Notes: generated from the letters alone by a model not told the origin. A stretch of DNA of 64,000 nucleotides from JBNJEA01 sp051745395 (GCA_051745395.1 JBNJEA010000002.1:9777-73776), one strand, 5' to 3'. Positions 43,263-53,698 are shown, numbered from the stretch's first letter. Numbers and translations are program-made.

Positions 43263-45281
43263 ATGAATACTGAAACCTTTGTACTGCAATCCGAAATGAC
43301 CCCGAAAGGGGATCAACCCCAGGCCATATCCCAGCTGAGCCGGGGCTTGGCCGCGGGGAAAAGACACCAGGTCATGCTGGGCGTGACCGGTTCCGGCAAG
43401 ACCTTTACCATGGCCAACATCATGGAAAAAATCCAGAAGCCAACCCTGGTGATCGCGCCCAACAAGACCCTGGCCGCCCAGCTCTACAACGAGTTCAAGT
43501 CCTTTTTTCCGGAAAACGCCGTGGAGTATTTCGTCAGCTATTACGACTACTACCAGCCGGAGGCCTATATCCCGGTTTCCGACACCTATATCCAGAAAGA
43601 CTCGTCGATCAACGAAATGATCGACAAGATGCGCCATTCGGCCACCCGGTCGGTGCTTTCACGCAAAGACGTCCTGGTGGTGGCCTCCGTATCCTGTATT
43701 TTCGGCCTGGGGGCGCCCGAGGATTACCTGGCCATGCGCATCGATCTGCACACGAACATGGATTATGCCCGCGAGCAGCTGCTGCCGGCGCTTGTGGAAA
43801 TGCAGTACCAGCGAAACGACATGGACTTTTACCGCGGGGTCTTCCGGGTCCGGGGCGACCGGGTCGAGATTTTTCCGGCCTACGAGGAAGACCGGGCCAT
43901 CCGGATCGAATTTTTCGGCGACACCATTGACGCCATCGCCGAAATCGACCCGCTGACCGGCAATGTCAAACGCCAGCTCCGCCATGTCACCCTTTATCCG
44001 GCCAGCCACTATGTCACCCACAGCCGGACCCGCCGGACCATTATCGAATCCATACAGGCCGAGCTCCAGGAGCGCATCGACTTTTTCCGGGACCAAAACA
44101 AACTCATCGAAGCCCAGCGCATCGAAGAGCGGACCAACTTTGACATCGAAATGATCCAGGAACTTGGCTACTGCAACGGCATCGAAAACTATTCCCGCCA
44201 TATCACCGGGCGCAAGGCCGGCGATCCGCCGCCGACGCTGCTCGATTATTTCCCGGAGGACTTTTTGCTGTTTATCGACGAAAGCCACATCGGGGTCCCC
44301 CAGATTCGGGGCATGTACAACGGCGACCACTCGCGCAAGAAAACCCTGGTGGAATACGGCTTCCGGCTGCCGTCGGCACTGGATAACCGGCCCTTGAAAT
44401 TCGAAGAGTTCAGGGCCCGGGAGTCGCAGGTCGTCTATGTATCGGCCACGCCGGCCGATTACGAGCGGGATTTGGCCGGAGAGGACGTGGTGGAACAAAT
44501 TGCTCGGCCCACGGGCCTGATCGATCCCCAACTCGTTGTCCGGCCGGCCACCAACCAGGTCGATGACCTGATGGCCGAAATCAAGCTCCGGCTGCAGCGA
44601 AACGAGCGGGTGCTGGTCACGACCCTGACCAAGCGGATGGCCGAGGATTTGACCGAATATCTGGCCGATTTCAACATCGGTGTCCGCTATTTGCACTCGG
44701 ATGTCAAAACCCTGGAGCGCATCGAAATTATCCGCGATCTTCGCGCCGGCGAGTTCGACGTGCTCGTGGGCATCAACCTGCTTCGCGAGGGGCTGGATCT
44801 GCCCGAGGTCTCGCTGGTGGCCATTCTGGATGCGGACAAGGAAGGCTTTCTGCGGTCCACCCGGGCGCTGATCCAGACCTTCGGCCGGGCGGCCCGAAAC
44901 ATCAACGGCACCGTGCTCATGTATGCCGACCGGGTCACCGATGCCATGCAAAACGCCATGGATGAAACCAATCGCCGGCGGCGCATCCAGGAGCAATACA
45001 ACGAAACCCACGGCATTACCCCGACCACCGTGGAAAAATCGCTGGTATCGGTGTTTGCAACCCCGCATGAAAGGCCCGAAGCCCGACCCGACGCACAGGT
45101 GGCCGAAACCGTGGCGGCATACGGCGATGAAAAACAGCTTGAAAAACGGGTCCGGGATCTGGAAAAACAGATGAACAAGGCCGCCCGCGATTTGGAATTC
45201 GAGCGGGCCGCCGAACTCAGAGACCAGATTCAATCCCTCAAGAAAATGATGGTGTTTGATTTTGAAGCATCCCCCTCCTGA
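43263..45281 (+). CDS. uvrB: Excinuclease ABC subunit B
   Basis: This 672-residue nucleotide excision repair helicase-like subunit has Walker [11 protein letters not shown], the beta-hairpin tyrosines of [16 protein letters not shown], and the C-terminal UVR helix-hairpin motif ([13 protein letters not shown]) that binds UvrC. Length is typical. No clear ribosome site precedes the ATG. The 3' end overlaps uvrC. Confidence 0.97.
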   Translation: MNTETFVLQSEMTPKGDQPQAISQLSRGLAAGKRHQVMLGVTGSGKTFTMANIMEKIQKPTLVIAPNKTLAAQLYNEFKSFFPENAVEYFVSYYDYYQPEAYIPVSDTYIQKDSSINEMIDKMRHSATRSVLSRKDVLVVASVSCIFGLGAPEDYLAMRIDLHTNMDYAREQLLPALVEMQYQRNDMDFYRGVFRVRGDRVEIFPAYEEDRAIRIEFFGDTIDAIAEIDPLTGNVKRQLRHVTLYPASHYVTHSRTRRTIIESIQAELQERIDFFRDQNKLIEAQRIEERTNFDIEMIQELGYCNGIENYSRHITGRKAGDPPPTLLDYFPEDFLLFIDESHIGVPQIRGMYNGDHSRKKTLVEYGFRLPSALDNRPLKFEEFRARESQVVYVSATPADYERDLAGEDVVEQIARPTGLIDPQLVVRPATNQVDDLMAEIKLRLQRNERVLVTTLTKRMAEDLTEYLADFNIGVRYLHSDVKTLERIEIIRDLRAGEFDVLVGINLLREGLDLPEVSLVAILDADKEGFLRSTRALIQTFGRAARNINGTVLMYADRVTDAMQNAMDETNRRRRIQEQYNETHGITPTTVEKSLVSVFATPHERPEARPDAQVAETVAAYGDEKQLEKRVRDLEKQMNKAARDLEFERAAELRDQIQSLKKMMVFDFEASPS

Positions 45282-47136
45282 TCCGCCGAAAGAAGAATCG
45301 ACATCGCTTTATCAGAAACTGGCCCAGGTGCCCAAAACGCCCGGTGTCTACCTGATGAAAAACCGGCAGGGCCAAATCATCTACGTGGGCAAGGCGGCCA
45401 ACCTGAAAAGCCGCTTGAGCTCCTATTTTTCCCATTCGGCCCACATGGACGCCAAAACGGGGGTGCTGGTCAAGCATATCGCCGATTTTGAAACCGTGCT
45501 CACCGCTTCGGAAAACGAGGCGCTGGTCCTGGAATCCAACCTGATCAAGCGCCATCGGCCCCGCTACAATGTCATTTTAAAAGACGACAAGCGCTATCCC
45601 TCCCTGCGCATCGACCCCCGAAAGCCGTTTCCCAACCTCACCGTGGTCCGCAAAATCAAAAAAGACGGCGCCCTTTATTTCGGCCCCTATCCGTCGGCCG
45701 GGTCGGTGCGCCAGACGATGAAGCTGATTCACCGGTATTTCAAGCTGCGGCAATGCAAGCATGCCGATGTCAAACCCCGGCAGCGCCCTTGTCTGAATTA
45801 CCAGATCAACGCCTGTATGGCCCCGTGCAGCAAGGAGGTCGACCCGGACGAATACCGGGAGATCGTCAATGAAGTCCGGATGTTTTTAAGCGGCCGCACC
45901 TCGGACCTGGTTAGAAAGATCAAGGCCGACATGGCCGCCGCGGCCGGGCGGCAGGACTTTGAAACCGCCGCCCAGCTCCGGGATAAGATGTATGCTATTG
46001 AAAAGACAATGGAAAAACAGGTGGCCGTAAGCACCGATTTCGTGGACCGCGACGTGGTGGCCGTGGCCCGGGCCGAGACCCTGGCCGTGATCATGCTGCT
46101 CAAGGTCCGGAACGGTTTTTTGCAGGGCATGCGCGACTATAGCGTCCATGACCTGCTGGCCGACAATGCGGAAATGATTGCCGCCTTTATCGGCCAGTAC
46201 TACGAAACCGCCGATGCCGTGCCCACGGAGGTTTTGACCGGGGTCGAAATCGCGGAATCCGAACTTTACGGAAAGTGGCTGTCGGGCCTGAAGGGGAAAA
46301 AGGTCGTCATCCGTCATCCCAAGCGCGGTGACAAGGTCCGCCTCTTAGAGATGGCAAGGCAAAACGCGGCGGAACGCTTGAAAGCGCTGACCGAACAGGC
46401 CGATGCGGACGCCCGGCTGCTCGAGGGACTGCAACAGCGCCTCGGCATGGAAAATCCGCCCCGGCGGATCGAGTGCATCGACAATTCCGGCATATCCGGT
46501 CAGGACCTGGTATCCGGGCTCGTGGTGTTCCAGGACGCCCGGCCGGACAAATCGGCTTACCGCAAGTACCGCATCAAAACGGTATCCGAACAGGACGACT
46601 ACGCCGCCATGGCCGAAGTGCTCGGCCGGCGATACGGCCGAAAAGATGCCGAAGCCTTTCCGGACCTGCTGATGGTCGACGGCGGCAAGGGGCAGTTGAA
46701 TATCGCCACGACGGTGTTACAACAGCTCGGGATCGAAGGGTGCTTTTCCGTGATCGGCATTGCCAAAAAAGATGAAGACAAGGGCGAGCCCGACGACAAG
46801 ATCTATCTGCCGGGTCGGGCCAATCCCGTTAACTTCACCCGCCATCGGGAACAGCTTTACCTGTTGCAGCGTATCCGGGACGAGGCCCATCGCTATGCGA
46901 TCTCGTTTCACCGCAAACGCCGCGGCAGCCGCTCGCTGACCTCGGTGCTCGATGAAATTTCGGGCATCGGAAAAATGCGCAAAGCGACATTGCTGCAACA
47001 TTTTCAGGATATCAACGGCATCCGGGCCGCCTCCGTGGCGCAAATCAGCGCGCTGCCGGGCATGAACCGGACAATTGCGGAAAACCTGAAACAGCAGCTT
47101 TCGGATAATGACGAAAAGACAAACCCGCCAGAGTAA
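45256..47136 (+). CDS. uvrC: Excinuclease ABC subunit C
   Basis: This 626-residue dual-incision nuclease has an N-terminal GIY-YIG domain ([19 protein letters not shown]), a central UVR motif ([11 protein letters not shown]), the RNase H-like domain (CIDNSGISG...[12 protein letters not shown]) and a C-terminal helix-hairpin-helix pair ([26 protein letters not shown]). The start codon is uncertain: TTG at 45256 or 45262, both inside the uvrB 3' end, implying coupled translation with uvrB. Confidence 0.96.
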   Translation: MILKHPPPDPPKEESTSLYQKLAQVPKTPGVYLMKNRQGQIIYVGKAANLKSRLSSYFSHSAHMDAKTGVLVKHIADFETVLTASENEALVLESNLIKRHRPRYNVILKDDKRYPSLRIDPRKPFPNLTVVRKIKKDGALYFGPYPSAGSVRQTMKLIHRYFKLRQCKHADVKPRQRPCLNYQINACMAPCSKEVDPDEYREIVNEVRMFLSGRTSDLVRKIKADMAAAAGRQDFETAAQLRDKMYAIEKTMEKQVAVSTDFVDRDVVAVARAETLAVIMLLKVRNGFLQGMRDYSVHDLLADNAEMIAAFIGQYYETADAVPTEVLTGVEIAESELYGKWLSGLKGKKVVIRHPKRGDKVRLLEMARQNAAERLKALTEQADADARLLEGLQQRLGMENPPRRIECIDNSGISGQDLVSGLVVFQDARPDKSAYRKYRIKTVSEQDDYAAMAEVLGRRYGRKDAEAFPDLLMVDGGKGQLNIATTVLQQLGIEGCFSVIGIAKKDEDKGEPDDKIYLPGRANPVNFTRHREQLYLLQRIRDEAHRYAISFHRKRRGSRSLTSVLDEISGIGKMRKATLLQHFQDINGIRAASVAQISALPGMNRTIAENLKQQLSDNDEKTNPPE

Positions 47137-47338
47137 GTTGTCGGCGATGGTACTTCTTGCATCCCGAAGGCCCGGAATTCAGGTTCATTCGGGCTTATTC
47201 CGGCTTTTTGCAGGCTTTTTGCACAGGATTTTTGGCTGAAGGGCTATTAAAAAATAAATTTCTTGCTCAAAAACATTTTGCTCAAAAACCCCTTTTTCAA
47301 TGCCCCTCAGGGCAACGGTTTAGATTCCCGAAAACCCT

Positions 47339-47376
47339 CTCAAGCAACTGTCTCGTTCTCAAGCAACTGTCTCGTT
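47339..47376. repeat. Tandem 19-bp direct repeat
   Basis: CTCAAGCAACTGTCTCGTT occurs twice, head to tail, with no mismatch (47339-47357 and 47358-47376), just left of the first foldback element. Confidence 0.85.
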
Positions 47377-47387
47377 ATACATGAGCC

Positions 47388-47566
47388 GACAGGCATATGG
47401 AGTTGTCCAGCTCACCGTGGGCTGTTTTGATGCTTCTATGATTCGCGGCGCCGCAGCGCCGAAACTCGCTGGCGCTCAAACAGTCGGCGCTGCTTTGGCG
47501 CCGCTTCATCATGAAGCATTTCAAAACATCCCCCGATGTTCGCTTGGACAACCCCATATGCCTGTC
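47388..47566. repeat. 179-bp foldback (imperfect palindrome)
   Basis: Ends GACAGGCATATGGAGTTGTC (from 47388) and GACAACCCCATATGCCTGTC (to 47566) are inverted over about 24 bases. Pairing continues inward: GTTTTGATGCTTC and CGGCGCCGC on the left match GAAGCATTTCAAAAC and GGCGCCGC on the right. Almost the whole unit can fold as one hairpin. An internal piece recurs at 26224-26245. Confidence 0.75.
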
Positions 47567-47673
47567 TTCTCGCCTTCGGGGTGCTTTCTGCAAAAAACCC
47601 TGCACAAGCGGATCGAAAACTTTTTATTCAGGGAATGTGGTTTTTTCAAATTTGGGGATTGCACACGGCTGCC

Positions 47674-48014
47674 CTGAAGGGGTTGGGGGAAAATGGGTTT
47701 AGCGAGAGAGATTGCGACATTTGCCGAAAAGGCGTGGCATTTGAGCCGCGTTAAGAATTTCTCACTGCCTGAGGACGTCCAGCCCGAGTGCGATGCTGTT
47801 TGAGGGCGTCCAGTTTTGGACAAGTTCAAGGAAGGTGAAACATTTTAGCCGCAGGAATACATTGAGTATTTTGAGGATTAAAATGTTTCACCTGACGAAG
47901 AAATTGTCCAAAAGGGGGCGTCTTCAAACAGCATCTGAGAAATGTAGCGGCTCAAATGCCACGCCCGGCAAATGGCGCACGAACGAGCAAACCCTTTTCC
48001 CCCAACCCCTTCAG
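47674..48014. repeat. 341-bp foldback element related to the 96-bp repeat
   Basis: The left arm (47674-47847) starts CTGAAGGGGTTGGGGGAAAA and the right arm (47879-48014) ends with its inverse. The arms pair along most of their length, including GCGTGGCATTTGAGCCGC, GATGCTGTTTGA and GGTGAAACATTTTA, around a 31-nt loop. The left arm is about 38 bases longer, with an internal duplication of GAGG(A/G)CGTCCAG. The terminal layout (TGCC, CTGA-GG, a G-run, AAAA, GGGTTT, then GAG) resembles the 96-bp repeat. Confidence 0.75.
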
Positions 48015-48064
48015 TAAGATACCAAGACCGGAAAAGCTCTTTTTATTGAATCCGGTTATCCGGT

Positions 48065-48997
48065 TTATTTAAATTTCTCCAGGTCGTTTACCAGCGACCG
48101 GACCGCATCGGCGGAGTTTTTCAGCTCCGCGGCTTCCGCGTCGGACAACTGGATTTCAATGATGTCTTCGATGCCGTCGGCGCCCAGCTTGACCGGCACC
48201 CCGATAAACAGATCGCTGAAACCGTATTCACCTTCCAGGCAGGCCGCACAGGGCAGGATTTTTTTCTGGTCCTTGAGGATGGCCTCGGCCATTTCCGCGG
48301 CCGCCGATGCCGGGGCGTAAAAAGCGCTGCCGGTTTTGAGCAGGCTCACGATTTCGGCGCCGCCTTTCCGGGTCCGGTCCACGATGGCCTCGATGCGATC
48401 TTTTGCCATCAATTCGGTGATCGGAATCCCGGAAACCGTGGAAAAACGGGGCAGGGGGACCATGGTGTCGCCGTGTCCGCCCAGGACGAAGGCGTGAGTG
48501 TTTTCAACGGAAACGTCAAGCTCTTCTGCGATAAAACACCGGAACCGGGCCGAATCCAGCACCCCGGCCATGCCCATGACATGTTTTTTGTCAAACCCGC
48601 TGGTTTCATAGGCCACATGGCACATGGCGTCGAGCGGGTTGCTGACAATGATGAGTTTGGCCCCGGGCGATTGCCGGGCCACATTGCCGACCACGTCCTG
48701 CATGATCGCGGTATTGGTTTTTAAAAGATCATCCCGGCTCATTCCCGGTTTTCGGGGAATGCCGGCGGTGATGATGACAATGTCGGAATCGCTGGTGGCC
48801 GCATAATCATTGGTGCCGATCAGTTTGGCATCGTGCTTTTCAATGGGGGCGGCTTCGGCCAGATCCAGGGCCTTGCCCTGGGGCAGGCCCTCGGCGATAT
48901 CGACCAAAACCACGTCGCACAAGGCTTTTTCCGCCAGCCGCTGGGCCGTTGTGGCCCCGACGTTTCCCGCGCCGACCACTGTGACTTTCTTATCCAT
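48065..48997 (-). CDS. mdh: Malate dehydrogenase
   Basis: This 310-residue NAD-dependent enzyme of the LDH-like malate dehydrogenase type has the dinucleotide motif [12 protein letters not shown], the substrate loop [14 protein letters not shown] (two Arg contacts), IVSNPLDAM and the catalytic His in GGHGDTMVP. Length is typical for the bacterial/archaeal type. AAGGAG lies 8 nt before the ATG. It serves the TCA cycle, which in sulfate reducers may run oxidatively or reductively. Confidence 0.95.
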   Translation of the reverse strand: MDKKVTVVGAGNVGATTAQRLAEKALCDVVLVDIAEGLPQGKALDLAEAAPIEKHDAKLIGTNDYAATSDSDIVIITAGIPRKPGMSRDDLLKTNTAIMQDVVGNVARQSPGAKLIIVSNPLDAMCHVAYETSGFDKKHVMGMAGVLDSARFRCFIAEELDVSVENTHAFVLGGHGDTMVPLPRFSTVSGIPITELMAKDRIEAIVDRTRKGGAEIVSLLKTGSAFYAPASAAAEMAEAILKDQKKILPCAACLEGEYGFSDLFIGVPVKLGADGIEDIIEIQLSDAEAAELKNSADAVRSLVNDLEKFK

Positions 48998-49425
48998 GGG
49001 GGTTTCTCCTTTTGATTGTTTGCAGTAAGGGGTTGTCCGGTTAAACCAATCGTCGCCGTGTATGGATAAAGGCCCCGGAAAAAAGAATCGGGCAAAAACG
49101 GCTGCAATCCTTTATCAACAAATTTTTCCCGATACCCGAAATTCAACGCTAGTCCCAGAGGGGCCGTCGTGTCAATAGAATTCGATACCAGTGCATGCAA
49201 TAACGGCTTTTGATCTGCAGTGCCGGCTGCTTTTCAACGGCAGGCGCCGATGGGGCCGATTTCTGACGAATATTTGCGACAACGCCGCTCATGCGGAATT
49301 GTCCGGAAAAACGCAAAAAAGGTCTTGAGCTCATGGGCAATTATCAGTAATATTGCTTCTGATAAAATGGGTATTTCCAAAGACCCGCCCTGTTGAAGGG
49401 GCAGCGCGTGACAATGAGGCAGCAG
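48998..49425. other. Intergenic region between mdh and the GTPase module
   Basis: These 428 bases separate divergent genes. A weak minus-strand promoter candidate for mdh is TTGACA (49175-49170) with TAGCGT 18 bases further on (49151-49146). A minus-strand frame of 63 codons (49149-49340) has no ribosome site and no recognisable product. No RNA gene was seen. Confidence 0.45.
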
Positions 49426-50346
49426 ATGAATTTCGGTGAAAAAATCAAAAACATGCTCAAAGAAGCCGAGCTGTATCGTTCCCAGGGACTGCTAAACGAG
49501 GCGCTCGAACAGTATCAGGCAGTGGAGGCGCTGATCCGCGACAATGAAAAGGTGAAAAACAGACAAACCCTGTTAACCAAGATTGCCAACAGGATAGCGG
49601 CGTTGAACAAGGAAATCGAACAGTTGCGAAACCCGAAAAAACCGCCGGATGTTTCCGAAAAGGCCCAGGATTTAATGCGGGAAATGTTTTCATTCGAAGA
49701 CCCGGAGACCAAGGGCTCGGCCGCGCTCGGCGGGGCCATTTCCCTGGCGGAATTCGGCCAGTATGAAAAAGCCTACGGGGAACTGGTGCAACTGTTTGAC
49801 TATGACAAGCTTCGTCTGGATGCGTCGAAAAACATACTGAAATACGGATTGCTGCACCGCTCGGCGGACAATATGGTGTCGACTTTCCAGGCATGGGCCA
49901 ATGATGACCGGTTTTCCGCTAAAGAAATCGAAACCCTGCGGGACTACTTCCAGCAAATGCTCAATGAGGCAGGCGAAAACAAGGAACTCCAAGGCATTGA
50001 AGCCGCCGAGCCCGTAGAGCCGGAATCCGAACTCGAAGACGACGACATTCTCGATATCACCGCCATTCGCATGGAATTGCCCAAGGGGCCCCAGGCCGGC
50101 GGCAACGTCGAACTCGACGTCAATTTCCAGCACGGCAAACAGATTAACCTGATCATCAGTCAGAAGGAAAAAGGCATTATCGAAAGCGTGACAGAAGGCG
50201 ATCTCATTTCCGGTATTGCCTTTTATTCACCGGTGGCCATTTTTTCCGGAACCGTCTACATTTCATCCAAAAAAGCAATCGGAGCCGGCCCGAAACGGGG
50301 CGATTACAGCATCAACATGAAGGTGATTCGGATCGAAGCCGGTTAG
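49426..50346 (+). CDS. Hypothetical protein of the MglA-type GTPase module
   Basis: This 306-residue soluble protein has an N-terminal helical, TPR-like half (AELYRSQGLLNEALEQYQAVE near residues 10-30; coiled coil about 45-75), an acidic linker (EPESELEDDDILD) and a C-terminal beta-rich domain of about 85 residues that I cannot name. The ATG at 49426 is preferred because GAGG lies 6 nt upstream. It is followed after 53 nt by the GTPase gene and may be its effector or regulator. Confidence 0.7.
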   Translation: MNFGEKIKNMLKEAELYRSQGLLNEALEQYQAVEALIRDNEKVKNRQTLLTKIANRIAALNKEIEQLRNPKKPPDVSEKAQDLMREMFSFEDPETKGSAALGGAISLAEFGQYEKAYGELVQLFDYDKLRLDASKNILKYGLLHRSADNMVSTFQAWANDDRFSAKEIETLRDYFQQMLNEAGENKELQGIEAAEPVEPESELEDDDILDITAIRMELPKGPQAGGNVELDVNFQHGKQINLIISQKEKGIIESVTEGDLISGIAFYSPVAIFSGTVYISSKKAIGAGPKRGDYSINMKVIRIEAG

Positions 50347-50399
50347 TTTCCGGCCATGCCAGAGACAGAAGACCATGGATCGCTTGCGGGGTTAAATAA

Positions 50400-51017
50400 A
50401 TGGCCGTTATCAATTTGAAAAATCGGGAAATCGAGTGTAAGATTGTCTATTATGGCCCGGGCCGATGCGGCAAGACAACGAATCTGCAATACATCCACAA
50501 AACCTACACCAAACAGGTGACCGGCGACATGATTTCCATCGACACCGATGGGGACCGCACGCTGTTTTTTGATTTTCTGCCGCTCGGACTCGGGCAGATC
50601 AAGGGCTGTGATGTCAAGGTCCAGCTCTATACGGTGCCCGGCCAGGTACAGTACCGCTCCACCCGGGAACTGGTATTAAAAGGCGTCGACGGCGTGGTCT
50701 TTGTGGCCGATTCCTTGAAAGTGCGCCGGGAAAAAAACATGCTTTCGTTAAAGGACCTGCATGAGAACCTGAAAAAAATGGGCTTAAACATCTTAAAAAT
50801 CCCGCTGGTACTGCAATATAACAAACGGGATCTGGCATCGAAGGATTTTCCGCTGATGTCGGTGGAACAGATGGAACGAGACTTAAACCGGCAGTTGAAG
50901 GTGCCGTCGTTTTCGGGCAGTGCCGTAATCGGAGACGGTGTCGGGCCGACACTGACCGAGTGCATGAAACGGACCCTGAAGCACCTCCAGAAAGAATTTC
51001 AATGGGCCGACCAGTAA
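50400..51017 (+). CDS. MglA-type small Ras-like GTPase
   Basis: This 205-residue GTPase of the gliding-motility MglA class has the P-loop GPGRCGKTT (residues 19-27), the MglA-typical switch II YTVPGQ instead of DTAGQ, and base recognition NKRD near residue 140. There is no lipid-anchor motif. MglA sets cell polarity in myxobacteria, but many deltaproteobacteria carry MglA paralogs with other roles. No MglB-type (roadblock) partner gene is present here; neighbours are an unknown protein and a DUF4388-cNMP protein, 9 nt downstream. Confidence 0.9.
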   Translation: MAVINLKNREIECKIVYYGPGRCGKTTNLQYIHKTYTKQVTGDMISIDTDGDRTLFFDFLPLGLGQIKGCDVKVQLYTVPGQVQYRSTRELVLKGVDGVVFVADSLKVRREKNMLSLKDLHENLKKMGLNILKIPLVLQYNKRDLASKDFPLMSVEQMERDLNRQLKVPSFSGSAVIGDGVGPTLTECMKRTLKHLQKEFQWADQ

Positions 51018-51026
51018 TAATTGCTT

Positions 51027-52196
51027 ATGGCTAACGTCGTATTAAAAGGCAGCCTCGGGTTTATCGGACTCGGGGATCTGCTCCAGCAGCTCGGTGGCAG
51101 TGGCAGCAGCGGGGTGATCAAGTTAGACTCCGCGTATGCCAAACAGCCCGGCTACATTTATTTGAAGGACGGCAACCCGATCAATGCCGAATACGGAAGC
51201 CGTCAGGGACTGGAAGCCTTAAACGGGTTTTTCGGATGGACTGAGGCGGAATTTGAATTTTTGGATGAAGCGGTCACCTGTGAACCCGTTATCAAGAAAA
51301 GCCGTATGGAAATCATCCTCGACGGTCTCCGGATGGTCGACGACGGCTTGATCGAAACTTTAGGGCCGCAGCAGGCCGGCGATACCACCGGTCAGAAGGG
51401 TTCCGGCGCCGACATTCCCAGCATCAGCGGGCCGGTAATTGACTATGTTTACGTGGTGGACGAAGAAGAGTTTTCGGATGGCAGTGAAATCGTGGCCCAG
51501 GACCGTTTCGGCAACTGGTTCTGGGTGGTGCTTTCCGGCACCGTGGAGGTCATCCGGCATCATCCCGAGGGGCGGGCCACCATTGTTCATTTAACCGACG
51601 GAGCCTACATCGGCAGCATCATCTCCTTTTTGAGATCCGGCAATATCCGCAGTGCCAGCATTAAGGCCGTGGGCAATGTCCAGCTCGGGGTCCTGGATTC
51701 CGAATTAATCGCTCAGGAATACTCGGTTTTAACCGATGATTTTCAAAACGTTTTGGTTTCCATGGACCAGCGGTTAAAACAGGTAACCGATGTATGCGCC
51801 CGCGCCGTGCTCGGCAGCGATATCCGTTCGGAGCCGGGCAGGGACATTGAAGTCTACCTGTCCGAAGAGACCAACGAAAATGCCGTGTTTCGAATCGTAA
51901 AAGGAGAGGCCTACGTACTTCGAAAAACGGAAAATGAATGGATCCATTTGTGTACCCTGGGGCCGGGTGACTTTATCGGCCAGATACCGTTTTTAAACAC
52001 CGCCCATGAACCCCATTCCGCTTCCGTTTATGTATCGGACGATTTTGACGCCGAGCCGTTTGACATCGTGGGGCTCAAGGAGGAATATGATCGGCTTTCG
52101 CAGACATTTACGAACATGATTGCCAATATGGCCACCAGCATTTCCATTACGACCGGCCGCATTCTCGATCTGTTCAATTCCCGGAAAAAGACTTGA
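51027..52196 (+). CDS. DUF4388 protein with cyclic-nucleotide-binding-like domains
   Basis: This 389-residue protein has an N-terminal DUF4388 (PATAN-like) domain (LKGSLGFIGLGDLLQQLGGS... to about residue 110), then two cNMP-binding-like beta barrels (about 145-250 and 265-345) without a DNA-binding helix. The phosphate-binding cassette is not clearly conserved, so nucleotide binding is uncertain. The ATG at 51027 is chosen over a TTG 6 nt upstream. DUF4388 often pairs with MglA-type GTPases, which fits its place 9 nt after the GTPase gene. Confidence 0.78.
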   Translation: MANVVLKGSLGFIGLGDLLQQLGGSGSSGVIKLDSAYAKQPGYIYLKDGNPINAEYGSRQGLEALNGFFGWTEAEFEFLDEAVTCEPVIKKSRMEIILDGLRMVDDGLIETLGPQQAGDTTGQKGSGADIPSISGPVIDYVYVVDEEEFSDGSEIVAQDRFGNWFWVVLSGTVEVIRHHPEGRATIVHLTDGAYIGSIISFLRSGNIRSASIKAVGNVQLGVLDSELIAQEYSVLTDDFQNVLVSMDQRLKQVTDVCARAVLGSDIRSEPGRDIEVYLSEETNENAVFRIVKGEAYVLRKTENEWIHLCTLGPGDFIGQIPFLNTAHEPHSASVYVSDDFDAEPFDIVGLKEEYDRLSQTFTNMIANMATSISITTGRILDLFNSRKKT

Positions 52197-52356
52197 ACTA
52201 ATCGATGCAATGACATAAAAAGGGCATAAACATTCTTTCAGGCCTAAACGACAATCGGGATTTCGCTCAATAATTGTTTCACCGAAATGTAAATTTCATT
52301 TATGTGCATATGACAACTGTCGTTGACAATCCAGTCCAATGCAAGGAGTCGCTTCA

Positions 52357-52704
52357 ATGGAAAAGCCAAATCAACGCCGGCAGGAACGATACGACTCACT
52401 GAACCTCTTGTCCTATGTATGCCTTGATTCCGATGGAAAGGAATGGAAACAGGGCATGGGGCGGACGTTGAATATCAGTGAAACCGGCCTCAAGCTCGAA
52501 ACCCATGAACCGATTGAAACCCAGTACGTGGTCCTGCTTTCCATTGGTTTCGAAGACGACGTCATCGACATCAAGGGGCAGGTGGTTTACTGCAACCGGG
52601 GAGAGACCAACGGCCGGTTCGAATCCGGGATTCAATTCGAGGAAATGGATCCCGAGTCGATGACCAAGCTCCGGCGATTTATCCATGCATTTGAAAACCA
52701 GTAA
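52357..52704 (+). CDS. PilZ domain protein
   Basis: This 115-residue single PilZ domain binds c-di-GMP through an RxxxR loop (RRQERYD near residue 6) and the (D/N)xSxxG motif NISETG near residue 40; both are present. The ATG at 52357 has AAGGAG 9 nt upstream. It lies 160 nt after the DUF4388-cNMP gene and ends just before a strong terminator, so it may be the last gene of that signalling group or monocistronic. Confidence 0.88.
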   Translation: MEKPNQRRQERYDSLNLLSYVCLDSDGKEWKQGMGRTLNISETGLKLETHEPIETQYVVLLSIGFEDDVIDIKGQVVYCNRGETNGRFESGIQFEEMDPESMTKLRRFIHAFENQ

Positions 52705-52710
52705 AAATAA

Positions 52711-52772
52711 TTGTCCGGCGGGCCCGGCGGATTTACATGCCGGTGCGAACCGCAACGGACAAAAATTTTTTT
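52711..52772 (+). terminator. Nested-stem terminator between pilZ and purC
   Basis: Three stems nest perfectly: TTGTCCG/CGGACAA (52711-52717, 52756-52762), GCGG/CCGC (52718-52721, 52750-52753) and CCGGC/GCCGG (52724-52728, 52739-52743), followed by AAA and seven Ts (52766-52772). It starts 7 nt after the PilZ stop and ends 29 nt before purC, so it terminates pilZ and could also act as an attenuator for read-through into purC. Confidence 0.65.
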
Positions 52773-52801
52773 AACCCCCATTACAAGCCATTGATTCCAT
52801 T

Positions 52802-53698
52802 ATGACTCATACCGTATTCGAAACTCAGTTTTCCGACCTGCATCTTTTCAAGCGGGGAAAAGTCCGCGACATATACGACATTGACGACAAGCTGCTTCTG
52901 GTGGCATCGGACCGGATTTCGGCTTTTGACGTCATCATGGCCGATCCCATTCCGGAGAAAGGCAAAATCCTGACCCAGATTTCCATGTTCTGGTTCCGGC
53001 AAATGGCCCCCATCATCGACAACCATGTCATCAGTAGCGATGTGGGCCAATATCCGGAGATTTGCCGGCCGTATGCCGAAAACCTTCGGGACCGGAGCAT
53101 GCTGGTGAAGAAAACCGAGCCCCTGCCGGTGGAATGCGTGGTGCGGGGCTATATCTCCGGCTCCGGATGGAAATCCTACCAGCAGACCGGCGAGGTTTGC
53201 GGCATCAAGCTCCCGGACGGCCTGCGCGAATCCGATCCCTTGCCCGAACCGATCTTTACGCCCTCGACCAAGGCCGAACTCGGCGAACATGATATCAACA
53301 TCGCCTTTGACGATGTCGTGGACATGATCGGTCGACAACGCGCGGAACAGATCCGGGATCTGAGCCTGGAAATCTACAGCAAGGGGGCGAAAATCGCCAG
53401 TGCCTGCGGCATCATCATCGCCGACACCAAGTTTGAATTCGGCATGGACGGCGATGAACTGATACTGATCGATGAGATTCTGACCCCGGATTCCTCTCGC
53501 TTCTGGCCGAAAGCCACCTATCAGCCCGGCGGGCCCCAGGCCAGTTTTGACAAACAGTACCTCAGGGATTACTTAAATTCCATTGACTGGAACAAAACCC
53601 CGCCGCCGCCGCAGCTGCCCGACGAAGTCATCGAAAATACCCGCAAGAAATACATGGAAGCCTTAAACGCCCTCGCCGGCAGGGACGATGTACGATAG
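52802..53698 (+). CDS. purC: Phosphoribosylaminoimidazole-succinocarboxamide synthase
   Basis: This 298-residue SAICAR synthetase condenses CAIR with aspartate in purine synthesis. It has [13 protein letters not shown] at the N-terminus, ATP-site segments ([18 protein letters not shown]), the signature [10 protein letters not shown] and [15 protein letters not shown]. The length fits the longer (yeast-like) bacterial form. Its 3' end overlaps the next gene by 11 nt. Confidence 0.96.
   Translation: MTHTVFETQFSDLHLFKRGKVRDIYDIDDKLLLVASDRISAFDVIMADPIPEKGKILTQISMFWFRQMAPIIDNHVISSDVGQYPEICRPYAENLRDRSMLVKKTEPLPVECVVRGYISGSGWKSYQQTGEVCGIKLPDGLRESDPLPEPIFTPSTKAELGEHDINIAFDDVVDMIGRQRAEQIRDLSLEIYSKGAKIASACGIIIADTKFEFGMDGDELILIDEILTPDSSRFWPKATYQPGGPQASFDKQYLRDYLNSIDWNKTPPPPQLPDEVIENTRKKYMEALNALAGRDDVR

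Larger units (their letters stand above)
47137..48064. other. 928-base repeat-filled gap between uvrC and mdh
   Basis: No convincing gene is seen here. From left to right it holds two TTGCTCAAAAAC copies (47263-47274, 47279-47290), a perfect tandem 19-mer (47339-47376), a 179-bp foldback (47388-47566) and a 341-bp foldback (47674-48014). Uninterrupted frames across it are short and follow the palindromes. The convergent flanking genes make it a permissive site for insertions. Confidence 0.7.

Noticed and set aside
43659..45233. 524-codon minus-strand frame opposite uvrB
   Set aside because: Shadow of uvrB, which is complete and unambiguous.
47157..47702. Several short plus-strand frames between uvrC and mdh
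   Set aside because: They cross palindromic repeats, differ in frame, lack ribosome sites and have no homology features.
47388..48014. Possible CRISPR array or integron attachment site
   Set aside because: Repeats here are inverted and longer than CRISPR repeats, spacers are absent, and no cas or integrase gene is present.
49149..49340. Minus-strand frame of 63 codons between mdh and the GTPase module
   Set aside because: No ribosome site, low-complexity composition and no known motif.
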